Shown one piece after another: positions 8,711-14,471 of a stretch of 64,000 bases of DNA. The position numbers and the translations under genes were made by a program. The stretch comes from Castellaniella sp034007085. GTDB lineage: Bacteria; Pseudomonadota; Gammaproteobacteria; Burkholderiales; Burkholderiaceae_B. The stretch lies in NCBI RefSeq assembly GCF_034007085.1, contig NZ_JAVERO010000001.1, positions 1 to 64,000 on the forward strand. The letters run 5' to 3'. The notes beneath the pieces are model-generated. The model did not search any database, was not told the DNA's origin, and worked only from the letters and a program-made list of their open reading frames with translations. Each line of letters begins with the position of its first letter. Positions within the stretch are counted from its first letter, which is position 1.

Positions 8711-9369
8711 GCCCGATCCTGCCCGCTTGATGCGGACGCGTAGCCGTGCGTGCGCAGCAACCCGTCCAGGATAGTGTCCAGTTCGGCGCGGATCTCTTCG
8801 ATGCTCCAGCGCGCATCGAGAACCCGAAAACGATCCGGTTCGGCCGCCGCCCGGGCATGATAGGCCTGGCGTGTGCGTTCGAAGAACGCGGCGTCCTCGC
8901 GTTCGAAACGATCGGCCTGTTCGCGCCCGCGCGACAGGCGTTCGCGGGCGATTTCCAGCGGCACGTCAAACAGCAGGGTGCAGTCCGGCCCCCTGCCCTG
9001 CTGCACCCAGTCTTCCAGAACGCGCACGGGTTCGGCACCGAGCGCGCGGCCACCGCCCTGGTAGGCAAATGAGGCATCGGTATAGCGATCACACAGCACC
9101 CACTGCCCGCGATCGAGCGCGGGCAGGATGCGCGTGCGCCAGTGTTCGTTGCGGGCGGCGAACATCAGCAGGGTCTCGGTGCGCAGATCCATGGGATGAT
9201 GCAGCAGCAATTCGCGCAGACTCTCGCCCAGCGGCGTGCCACCGGGTTCCCGGGTGGACAACAGGTCCACTCCGGCCTGGCGCAGCCGGCGCTCGATCCA
9301 GGGGATGTGCGTGCTCTTGCCGGCCCCATCCAGGCCTTCGAGTGTAATGAAGCAGGCGCTCCGGGTCAT
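8707..9369 (-). CDS. tmk: Thymidylate kinase (dTMP kinase)
   Basis: A 220-residue P-loop kinase that converts dTMP to dTDP. The P-loop EGLDGAGKST is at about 10-19, the TREPGGTPLGE substrate motif near 39, the DRYTDASFAYQGGGR motif near 97, and a lid region with REQADRFERE near 150. It lies in the mltG-tmk-holB-tatD order, which is widely conserved in beta- and gammaproteobacteria. It begins 4 bases after the mltG stop and overlaps holB, so co-transcription is very likely. Confidence 0.96.
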   Translation of the reverse strand: MTRSACFITLEGLDGAGKSTHIPWIERRLRQAGVDLLSTREPGGTPLGESLRELLLHHPMDLRTETLLMFAARNEHWRTRILPALDRGQWVLCDRYTDASFAYQGGGRALGAEPVRVLEDWVQQGRGPDCTLLFDVPLEIARERLSRGREQADRFEREDAAFFERTRQAYHARAAAEPDRFRVLDARWSIEEIRAELDTILDGLLRTHGYASASSGQDRA

Positions 9370-9373
9370 GGGG

Positions 9374-10372
9374 CTATCGTTTTAGGATGTATTTGCCGAC
9401 GGCACGGTTATGCGCCGCCAGATTGGTGGAAAATTCACTGGTGCCGTCGCCCCGGGATACGAAATACAGGTATTGGTGCCGTTCCGGATGCAGGGCGGCC
9501 TCCAGGGCGGCCTGGCCCGGATTGGCAATGGGCGTGGGCGGCAGGCCCGCACGAGTATACGTGTTCCAGGGCGTATCACGTTCCAGGTCCTTCTTGCGCA
9601 GGCGGCCCTGGTAATCGGCACCCAGGCCATAAATCACGGTGGGATCGGTCTGCAGCGGCATGCCGATCCGCAGGCGATTGATGAACACACCCGCCACCCG
9701 CGCCCGGTCGGCGCCATGGCCGGTTTCCTTTTCAACGATGGAAGCCAGGATCAGGGCCTGGTAGGGCGTTTCCAGCGGCAGGTCACGATCGCGTCCCGCC
9801 CAGGCGCGTTCCAGGATCTGACGGCCAGCCTCGGCGGCCCGGCGCAGAATGTCCAGGTCGGAACTGCCCGGCGTGAACACGTAGGTGTCGGGGTGGAACA
9901 GGCCTTCGAGTGCCTGGGCCCGCAGCCCCAGGCGCTGGATCAGGGCCTGATCGTCCATGCCCCGCGTGTCATGGCGCACCTGGGGATCTGCGTCCAGCGC
10001 CGCCCGGATCTGGGCAAAGGTCCAGCCTTCGGGAAAGGTCAGGCGGGCCTGGGTCATGTCCCCGTTGGCCATGCGTTCCAGCAGCATCCAGGGCGTATCG
10101 CCCGCGCGGGCCTCGTAGGCACCGGCCTTGAGCAATTTGTCCCGCCCGCTCAGGCGAGCCAGCCAGACAAAAGCTTCGGGCTGGATCTCGATGCCCGCGT
10201 CCTGCATCGTCTGCGCAATCTGGCGCGGCGTGCCGCCGGCGTCGATGAGATAGTCGACGACGGGCGAACGCATGGACACGGGCCGCTGCCACCCCCACCA
10301 GGCCGCTGCGGCGATGGCGAGCGCCAGCAACAGCAGGCCAGTGATCAGCAGCCAGAGAATCAGTTTTTTCAT
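9374..10372 (-). CDS. mltG: Endolytic murein transglycosylase MltG
   Basis: A 332-residue inner-membrane protein: a single N-terminal anchor (about 3-25), a LysM-like segment, then the YceG catalytic domain with the glutamate in ASIVEKETG (about residue 215). The family cuts nascent glycan strands near the membrane and so sets glycan chain length. The start at MKKLILW is clear from the membrane anchor. It is unusual in that an 11-bp perfect stem-loop directly touches the start codon. The gene normally lies divergent from ygfZ in relatives; here a YeiH gene and a transposon separate them. Confidence 0.93.
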   Translation of the reverse strand: MKKLILWLLITGLLLLALAIAAAAWWGWQRPVSMRSPVVDYLIDAGGTPRQIAQTMQDAGIEIQPEAFVWLARLSGRDKLLKAGAYEARAGDTPWMLLERMANGDMTQARLTFPEGWTFAQIRAALDADPQVRHDTRGMDDQALIQRLGLRAQALEGLFHPDTYVFTPGSSDLDILRRAAEAGRQILERAWAGRDRDLPLETPYQALILASIVEKETGHGADRARVAGVFINRLRIGMPLQTDPTVIYGLGADYQGRLRKKDLERDTPWNTYTRAGLPPTPIANPGQAALEAALHPERHQYLYFVSRGDGTSEFSTNLAAHNRAVGKYILKR

Positions 10373-10399
10373 GCCCGCCAGTTTAACGAACTGGCGGGC
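10373..10399 (-). promoter_or_regulatory. Perfect 11-bp stem-loop abutting the mltG start codon
   Basis: Arms 10373-10383 and 10389-10399 are perfectly complementary, with a 5-base loop. No T-tract follows on either strand, so it is not a standard intrinsic terminator. In the mltG transcript, the 3' arm (ending GGCGGGC) ends at the base before AUG and contains the only purine-rich Shine-Dalgarno candidate. The structure could limit mltG translation or stabilise the 3' end of the yeiH message upstream. Confidence 0.6.
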
Positions 10400-10418
10400 C
10401 GGGCGGCGGAAATCGTGC

Positions 10419-11492
10419 TCAGATCTGGCCCACCAGCCACTGGACGCCCAGGCTGCTGAGCGAGACGGCTGCCCAGACACCCAGACCCAGCAGCAGCGGA
10501 CGGGTACCGGCCAGGGCCATGTGGCGCAGGTCGGACGACAGTCCGATGGCGGTTAGGGCCATGATGATCAAAAATTGCGACAGCAGATTCAGCGGTTCGA
10601 GCAGCGCGTCGGGAATCAGACCCAGGCTGCGAGTCGCCGAAGCCACCAAGAACCAGAGGATGAACCAGGGAAAGATCGTGGCCAGCGACACTCGGGTTTC
10701 CGAATGCTGATTGCGCCAGGCCGTCCAGAACGCGATGGCGATGCAGATCGGAATGATCAAGGTCGCCCGGGTCAGCTTGACGACGGTGGCGATGTCCCCC
10801 GCCGCCGCGCTGTAGCTATAGCCCGCCGCCACGACAGAGGAGGTGTCATTGATGGCGGTTCCGGCCCACAGGCCGAAGCCATGGTCGCTCAGCCCCATCC
10901 AATGGCCCAGGGGCGGGAACAACAGCACCGCAACGATATTGAACAGGAAGATCGTCGAAATCGACAAGGCGGTTTCGTGATCGTCGGGCTTGATGATCGG
11001 CGCCACGGCCGCGATGGCCGAGCCGCCGCAGATTGCGGTGCCGATGCCGATGAGCGTGCGCAGGCCGCCGCTCAGTTCCAGCCAGCGTCCCAGCAGCCAG
11101 GCCGCCAGGAACGCTGTGGACAGCGTGATCAGGGTCACGGCCAGGGACGAGGCCCCGGTTTTCATGACCTGGCCGAAACTCAGACCGAAGCCCAGGCCGA
11201 TGATGGACCATTTCAGCACCTGACGGCTGCTGAAGACCACGCCAGGGACGAAGATCGGGGACAGGCCCAGCACGTTGCGCCAAAGCATGCCCAGCAGGAT
11301 GCCGAACACGGGGCCGCCGATCAGTGGAAAACGGGCACCCAGCCACCAGGCCGCCAGGCCCAGGCCGGCCGCCAGCAACAGGCCGTACCACAGCGAAGGC
11401 GCGCGCGAAGAGCCACCGTGCGGCGATGCCTGGACAGCAGGACGGCTGGCGGCGGATGGCAGGGGATGCGGAACGGCGGAAATGGGCAACAT
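10419..11492 (-). CDS. YeiH/UPF0324-family membrane permease (putative sulfate exporter family)
   Basis: A 357-residue polytopic membrane protein with about ten hydrophobic helices and the UPF0324 hallmarks: GRWLELSGGLRTLIGIGTAICGGSA near residues 135-160 and AGTAINDTSSVVAAG near 215. The family is called a putative sulfate exporter, but its transport role is poorly established. Its usual neighbour, a LysR-type regulator, is not present here. It lies 46 bp upstream of mltG and inserts into an otherwise conserved mltG/ygfZ junction. An AT-rich promoter region precedes it. The first 30 or so residues are not conserved in type, so the start may be a later codon. Confidence 0.85.
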   Translation of the reverse strand: MLPISAVPHPLPSAASRPAVQASPHGGSSRAPSLWYGLLLAAGLGLAAWWLGARFPLIGGPVFGILLGMLWRNVLGLSPIFVPGVVFSSRQVLKWSIIGLGFGLSFGQVMKTGASSLAVTLITLSTAFLAAWLLGRWLELSGGLRTLIGIGTAICGGSAIAAVAPIIKPDDHETALSISTIFLFNIVAVLLFPPLGHWMGLSDHGFGLWAGTAINDTSSVVAAGYSYSAAAGDIATVVKLTRATLIIPICIAIAFWTAWRNQHSETRVSLATIFPWFILWFLVASATRSLGLIPDALLEPLNLLSQFLIIMALTAIGLSSDLRHMALAGTRPLLLGLGVWAAVSLSSLGVQWLVGQI

Positions 11493-11528
11493 GCTGAAGA
11501 CGCCTGGAATCGAGACAGACAGGCGGCC

Positions 11529-11578
11529 ATTCTAAGCATCAGCAACCAATCAATAAATTCAAATCATCTTAGTATGAA
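11529..11578 (-). promoter_or_regulatory. Candidate yeiH promoter with LysR-like dyad
   Basis: Read on the minus strand, a -10 TAGAAT (11529-11534) and a -35-like TTATTG (11551-11556) are 16 bp apart, about 40 bp upstream of the yeiH start. Just upstream lies an AT-rich stretch with an interrupted dyad ATTCA/TGAAT (11557-11561, 11574-11578), of the spacing LysR-type activators often use. This is an inference from pattern only. The base composition is much lower in GC than the surroundings. Confidence 0.35.
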
Positions 11579-11623
11579 TATAAAAAATATTTAATTGGCT
11601 GGTGATGACCATGTGAACTGGCC

Positions 11624-11628
11624 GACTC
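11624..11628. repeat. Left copy of the 5-bp target-site duplication (GACTC)
   Basis: GACTC immediately precedes the left terminal repeat. The same five bases follow the right terminal repeat at 14391-14395. A 5-bp duplication is the standard length for Tn3-family transposition, so this pins both ends of the element exactly. Confidence 0.85.
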
Positions 11629-11654
11629 GGGGTTCGGGGAGCAATGGAACAGCC
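11629..11654 (+). repeat. Left terminal inverted repeat of the Tn3-family element
   Basis: 26 bases, starting GGGGTTCGGGG, are identical to the reverse complement of 14365-14390. The GGGG start is typical of Tn3-family ends. Identity stops abruptly after 26 bases, shorter than the 38 usual for Tn3 itself. Confidence 0.92.
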
Positions 11655-11679
11655 TGATGATGCCGAGCGCTTAAGTCGG

Positions 11680-11997
11680 TTACCGCTGGCCGTCGTACTC
11701 CAACAAGCAGTAGCGCTCGATGCCCTCACGGGCGCGCTTCTTGCCGCGCACGAACTGGCTGTTGTTCTCGATGCGCAGCGTCAGCCGGATCGTGGCGACC
11801 TTCGGCGGATCAGCCTCGCCAGCACTCGTCGATGAGCCTGGCTGGGTCTGCGCCGGTTTCTTGTAGGGGCCGATCTCGACGCCGCGATGTCGCAGGTAGC
11901 TGTATAGCGTGCTCTTGGACACATGCAGCTTCTGCGCGATGGCGGCCACCGACAGCTTGCGCTCGCGGTACAGCGTGGCGAGTGGCGCGGCAGAGTC
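11680..11997 (-). pseudogene. tnpR remnant: C-terminal helix-turn-helix part of a Tn3-type serine recombinase
   Basis: The recognisable part starts at about 11997 with a Hin/resolvase-like helix-turn-helix (LYRERKLSVAAIAQKL, then SKSTLYSYLRHRG). It continues into a short C-terminal domain (RIENNSQFVRGKKRAREGIE) that occurs behind the HTH in some Tn3-family recombinases. The catalytic serine domain is missing. The upstream continuation of the frame (to 12111) is not resolvase-like and overlaps the antitoxin promoter region. The protein cannot catalyse resolution. An ATG-started 143-codon frame exists, but its N-terminal third looks accidental. Confidence 0.75.
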
Positions 11998-11999
11998 TT

Positions 12000-12088
12000 G
12001 TAAAACGAAAGTTTTATCGAACCGTTGCAAGCGATGACGATAAGGCGTACAAGCACCTATGCACTTAAACACCGTATTGGAGGGCGTC
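12000..12088 (+). promoter_or_regulatory. Upstream region of the RHH antitoxin with small palindrome
   Basis: A short perfect dyad (TAAAAC at 12001-12006, GTTTTA at 12011-12016, loop GAAA) lies about 75 bp before the antitoxin start. GGAGG (12079-12083) is a good ribosome-binding site for it. RHH antitoxins normally bind such dyads to repress their own operon. The dyad also marks the point where the recombinase remnant ends, so it may instead be a leftover recombination site. Confidence 0.4.
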
Positions 12089-12328
12089 ATGAAGACCGTT
12101 CGCTGGAACATCGCCGTGTCGCCGGATGTAGATCAGTCCGTGCGCATGTTCATCGCCGCGCAGGGCGGCGGCCGCAAGGGTGACCTGTCGCGTTTCATCG
12201 AGGAAGCCGTGCGCGCCTACCTGCTGGAGCGCGCCGTCGATCAGGCCAAGACGGCCGCCGCCGGCATGAGCGAAACCGAACTGACCGATCTCATCGACGA
12301 GGCTGTGCAATGGGCGCGTGAGCACTGA
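12089..12328 (+). CDS. Ribbon-helix-helix antitoxin of a PIN-toxin module
   Basis: A 79-residue protein with a basic/hydrophobic beta strand (VRWNIAVSP, residues 4-12) followed by two helices (KGDLSRFIEEAVRAYLLERA, about 32-52), the RHH DNA-binding layout. The C-terminal half is acidic and helical, suited to wrap the toxin. The start is set by GGAGG 5 bases upstream; a longer frame from 12059 has no such signal. The stop shares one base with the toxin start, so the two are translationally coupled. RHH/PIN pairs are known passengers between resolvase and transposase genes of Tn3-family elements. Confidence 0.85.
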   Translation: MKTVRWNIAVSPDVDQSVRMFIAAQGGGRKGDLSRFIEEAVRAYLLERAVDQAKTAAAGMSETELTDLIDEAVQWAREH

Positions 12329-12747
12329 TGCGCATCATCCTCGACACCAACGTGCTGCTGGGTGCGCTGATCTCCCCGCACGGCCCACCCGATGCGATCT
12401 ATCGCGCCTGGCGCGCGGCGCGTTTCGAGCTGGTGACTTCGGCGGCGCAGCTCGATGAGCTGCGGCGGGTGAGCCGCTACCCCAAGCTCAAGACCATCCT
12501 GCCCGCGCACCGCGTCGGCACGATGGTCAACAACATGCAACGCGCCATCGTTCTGACGCAACTGCCGCCGCTGCCGGATGGCATTGACGCGAACGATCCA
12601 AACGATGCTTTCCTGCTGGCGATGGCTTTGGGCGGCGAGGTCGACTACCTGGTGACGGGTGACCGTCGCGCCGGGCAGCTGCAACGCGGCAGCATTGAGC
12701 GCACGCGCATCGTCACGCCGGCCATCTTCTGCGCCGAGGCGCTTTGA
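12328..12747 (+). CDS. PIN-domain ribonuclease toxin
   Basis: A 139-residue PIN-fold protein. The acidic catalytic set looks complete: Asp6 (ILDTNVLL), Glu44 (QLDELRRV), Asp93 (NDPNDAF) and Asp112 (VTGDRR). Such toxins cleave RNA (for VapC-type, often tRNA); the exact target here is unknown. It starts within the antitoxin stop codon and ends three bases before the tnpA start codon remnant. Translational coupling to the transposase gene is therefore the ancestral arrangement. No frameshift is visible, so the pair may still stabilise this region. Confidence 0.87.
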   Translation: MRIILDTNVLLGALISPHGPPDAIYRAWRAARFELVTSAAQLDELRRVSRYPKLKTILPAHRVGTMVNNMQRAIVLTQLPPLPDGIDANDPNDAFLLAMALGGEVDYLVTGDRRAGQLQRGSIERTRIVTPAIFCAEAL

Positions 12748-12750
12748 GCC

Positions 12751-13161
12751 ATGCCAGTCAGCTTCCTGGGCACTACGCGCTGCAACTGAGACCACGGCCC
12801 GCTTTCTCGGCACCTTCCTGGAAGACCCGGCCGCCGTACCCGGCGCGGTACTGCATGCGCTGTCGTCCCAGCTCGGCATCGCCGACCCCGACTGCGTGCT
12901 GCCCTACCGCGAGAGCGAGCAGCGCTGGCGGCACACGACCGAGATTCGCTCACGCATGGAGTCGCGCCTGTGGCGTCTGCTGCCGAGATCGGCAGCATCG
13001 ACAAGACCATCCACACTCTGAACTTCATCGACGACGAGGCCCGCCGCCGCGCCACGCTGCTGCAATTGAACCTCGGCGAAGGCCGCCACAGCCTGGCGCG
13101 CGAGGTTTTCCACGGCAAACGCGGCAAGCTGCGACCCCTGAGCAGGAAGGACGACGTTTGA
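12751..13161 (+). pseudogene. tnpA remnant: Tn3-family transposase with large internal deletions
   Basis: Three transposase pieces are joined. The start codons read MPVSFL (12751-12768), a typical Tn3-type TnpA beginning. From about 12791, in another frame, comes an N-terminal segment (RFLGTFLEDPAAVP ... LGIADPD). From about 12975, in a third frame, comes the extreme C-terminus (IDDEARRRATLLQLN, then GEGRHSLAREVFHGKRG), ending at TGA 13159-13161. An intact TnpA has about 950-1,000 residues, so roughly 85 percent is gone, including the DDE catalytic core. The element cannot move by itself. Confidence 0.85.
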
Positions 13162-13173
13162 GCCGCTTCAATC

Positions 13174-13383
13174 CTATCCGCAGCATCCGCGCTGCTGCTG
13201 GATAGGCGGGCACGGCACCGAGCCGTAGGAGCAGAACACGCAGCAGTCGCCGGGCTTGGGGCGCAGCAGCGTGTGACACGCCGGGCACTCATCGTAGAAC
13301 TGGCAGGCATCCGTCGGCATGGTCTCCTGCCAGGCGTGCCCGCACTGTGGGCAAGTCAGTATGGATTCGAGAATGATGGCCAT
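13174..13383 (-). CDS. GDCCVxC-domain cysteine-rich small protein
   Basis: A 69-residue protein with eleven cysteines: two CPxC-type pairs (CPQC 11-14, CPAC 33-36), the core GDCCVFC at 45-51, a further cysteine at 58, and a CC pair near the end. The GDCCVxC family occurs beside mercury and other metal-response genes, and some relatives carry selenocysteine in the core. The likely role is metal or redox chemistry, but no activity is established. It is the last gene of the minus-strand cassette, 7 bases after the MerP-like stop. The frame is intact, with no strong ribosome-binding site. Confidence 0.8.
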   Translation of the reverse strand: MAIILESILTCPQCGHAWQETMPTDACQFYDECPACHTLLRPKPGDCCVFCSYGSVPCPPIQQQRGCCG

Positions 13384-13390
13384 CGCGGCG

Positions 13391-13541
13391 TCACTTCTGC
13401 ACGGCGGACGGGTAGCCCGCGTTGGTCGTGGTCTTGGTCAGCGCTTCCGGCTGGGCCTTGTCCGGGTCGTAGGTTCTGGAGTTCCGCCTTGACGCCATCG
13501 CAGCGAGCGCAGCCAGGCACCTGGAACAGTTCGATCTTCAC
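13391..13541 (-). pseudogene. Broken thioredoxin-like/MerP chimera
   Basis: The GTG start at 13541 overlaps the merR stop (GTGA). The first 22 residues look like a small thioredoxin-like protein (IELFQVPGCARCDGVKAEL with a C-x-x-C). At about 13475 this homology ends, and in another frame the sequence reads as the end of the periplasmic mercury-binding protein MerP (YDPDKAQPEALTK, then NAGYPSAVQ), stopping at 13391. The MerP CxxC metal site and signal peptide are absent. A deletion evidently fused a Trx-like gene to the merP tail and removed what lay between. Neither half should be functional. Confidence 0.7.
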
Positions 13542-13960
13542 GGCGCGATCCCTCCATCGGTATCGATCTGCTCCAGCGCCGCCAGGATCGGGCAGTCATC
13601 GACCGGCTGCGTCCCGTCTGCGCATTCGGCGATCAGCCGATCCAGCGCGGCCGACATCGCCTGCATGGTGCGAATCTTGGCGGTGAGCTGGAGCTTTTTC
13701 TCGACGGCGCGGCTGCGCACGTCGTCGCAGCAGGCATCCGCTGATTGGCGCAGATGCAGCAGCTCGCGGATTTCGACAAGCGTGAAGCCGCACGCCTGGG
13801 CGTGCTGGATGAAGCGCACCCGGCGCACGGCCTCCTCGCCATACAGGCGATAACCGCTTTCGGTCTTGCTGGCGGGAATCAGCAAGCCCTCGCGCTCGTA
13901 ATAGCGCAACGCATCGGGGCTGATGTCCCCCGCCTTTGCCAGCTTGCCGATGGTCAGCAT
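13538..13960 (-). CDS. MerR-family metal-responsive transcription regulator
   Basis: A 140-residue protein: winged helix-turn-helix at 1-70 (MLTIGKLAKA, ALRYYEREGLL, GYRLYGEEAVRRVRFI), a long dimerisation helix, and a C-terminal metal loop. Cysteines 77/78, 113 and 123 match in spacing the metal ligands of ZntR/PbrR-type divalent-metal sensors, so zinc, cadmium, lead or mercury are all possible inducers. The start overlaps the stop of the thioredoxin-like gene (ATGA). It probably controls the MerR-type promoter at 14292-14323 and hence its own synthesis. The frame is intact. Confidence 0.88.
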   Translation of the reverse strand: MLTIGKLAKAGDISPDALRYYEREGLLIPASKTESGYRLYGEEAVRRVRFIQHAQACGFTLVEIRELLHLRQSADACCDDVRSRAVEKKLQLTAKIRTMQAMSAALDRLIAECADGTQPVDDCPILAALEQIDTDGGIAP

Positions 13961-14223
13961 CACGGCTGGCCGAGACCCGCGGCGCGCAAGCTCGCTTCGT
14001 CCACGCCGCGCCCGGCGCAGCAGCCCGCGAGTTGAGCATTGATCGCTACGGCCGGCACTGAGCGCACACCCAGCGCCTTGGCGCGTTGCGCCACTGCGAT
14101 GTCGTGCATGTCGTGCACTTCGACCGCGCACGAGGGGCAGGCAAGGCTTTGCACCAGGGAAACCACTTCGGCGCAGGCCGGGCAACCGGCGCTGAACACT
14201 TCGACCTTGCGTTTGGCAGTCAT
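13960..14223 (-). CDS. Small thioredoxin-fold protein of the metal cassette
   Basis: An 87-residue protein with a thioredoxin-like strand and CxxC (VEVFSAGCPAC, active pair at about 14 and 17), a second CxxC (ACPSC, about 29-32), the cis-Pro segment (GVRSVPAVAI, about 57-66) and a CC pair near 72. It is the first gene of the cassette operon, behind AAGGAG and the MerR-type promoter. A likely role is thiol or metal handling for the regulator or for a lost transport system. No close function is recognised. The start at ATG 14223 is set by the ribosome-binding site; a frame 39 bases longer exists. Confidence 0.8.
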   Translation of the reverse strand: MTAKRKVEVFSAGCPACAEVVSLVQSLACPSCAVEVHDMHDIAVAQRAKALGVRSVPAVAINAQLAGCCAGRGVDEASLRAAGLGQP

Positions 14224-14291
14224 ATCAAGGCTCCTTTCGAAATTCGTGACGGAACTGGGCACGCGGTTGCGCGCTGCTTCATCACGGTTTC

Positions 14292-14323
14292 AGAATAAAC
14301 CTTGGAGTTAACTCCAGAGTCAA
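14292..14323 (-). promoter_or_regulatory. MerR-type promoter/operator of the metal cassette
   Basis: On the minus strand, -35 TTGACT (14318-14323) and -10 TATTCT (14292-14297) are 20 bp apart, the over-long spacer that MerR activators correct by twisting DNA. The spacer holds a perfect 14-bp palindrome TGGAGTTAACTCCA (14303-14316). It lies about 70 bp before the thioredoxin-like gene and inside the right end of the transposon. Confidence 0.88.
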
Positions 14324-14364
14324 GAGAAATGTTGCCTAGCAGCCGTCAAGCCGCTAAGCCGGTT

Positions 14365-14390
14365 GGCTGTTCCATTGCTCCCCGAACCCC
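14365..14390 (-). repeat. Right terminal inverted repeat of the Tn3-family element
   Basis: A perfect inverted copy of 11629-11654, ending CCCC at the outer edge. It is followed directly by the second copy of the target duplication. Confidence 0.92.
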
Positions 14391-14395
14391 GACTC
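14391..14395. repeat. Right copy of the 5-bp target-site duplication (GACTC)
   Basis: Identical to 11624-11628 and directly adjacent to the right terminal repeat. Removing the element and one copy restores a continuous intergenic sequence upstream of ygfZ. Confidence 0.85.
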
Positions 14396-14471
14396 CGGCA
14401 ATGCCTGCGCCCGTCCGCGTTATCATGGGTGTTGGCCAATTGCTTGAAACCTTTATCTTCACGGATTTTCC

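Larger units (their letters stand above)
11629..14390. mobile_element. Degenerate Tn3-family transposon with TA module and metal-response cassette
   Basis: A 2,762-bp element bounded by perfect 26-bp inverted repeats beginning GGGG and flanked by a 5-bp direct repeat. Inside, in order: a C-terminal remnant of a serine recombinase (tnpR), an intact-looking RHH/PIN toxin-antitoxin pair, a multiply deleted tnpA, then a minus-strand cassette (GDCCVxC protein, broken Trx-MerP chimera, MerR regulator, thioredoxin-like protein) with a MerR-type promoter near the right end. Both transposition genes are broken, so it could move only with a related transposase in trans. It inserted into the intergenic space upstream of ygfZ and breaks no gene that can be seen. 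Confidence 0.9.

Noticed and set aside
11644..11835. A 63-codon plus-strand frame starting inside the left terminal repeat
   Set aside because: It runs antisense to the recombinase remnant and has no ribosome-binding site or similarity.
13025..13310. Minus-strand frames overlapping the tnpA remnant and the GDCCVxC gene
   Set aside because: They are shadows of the transposase C-terminus and the cysteine-rich gene, with arginine/alanine-rich content and no start signal.
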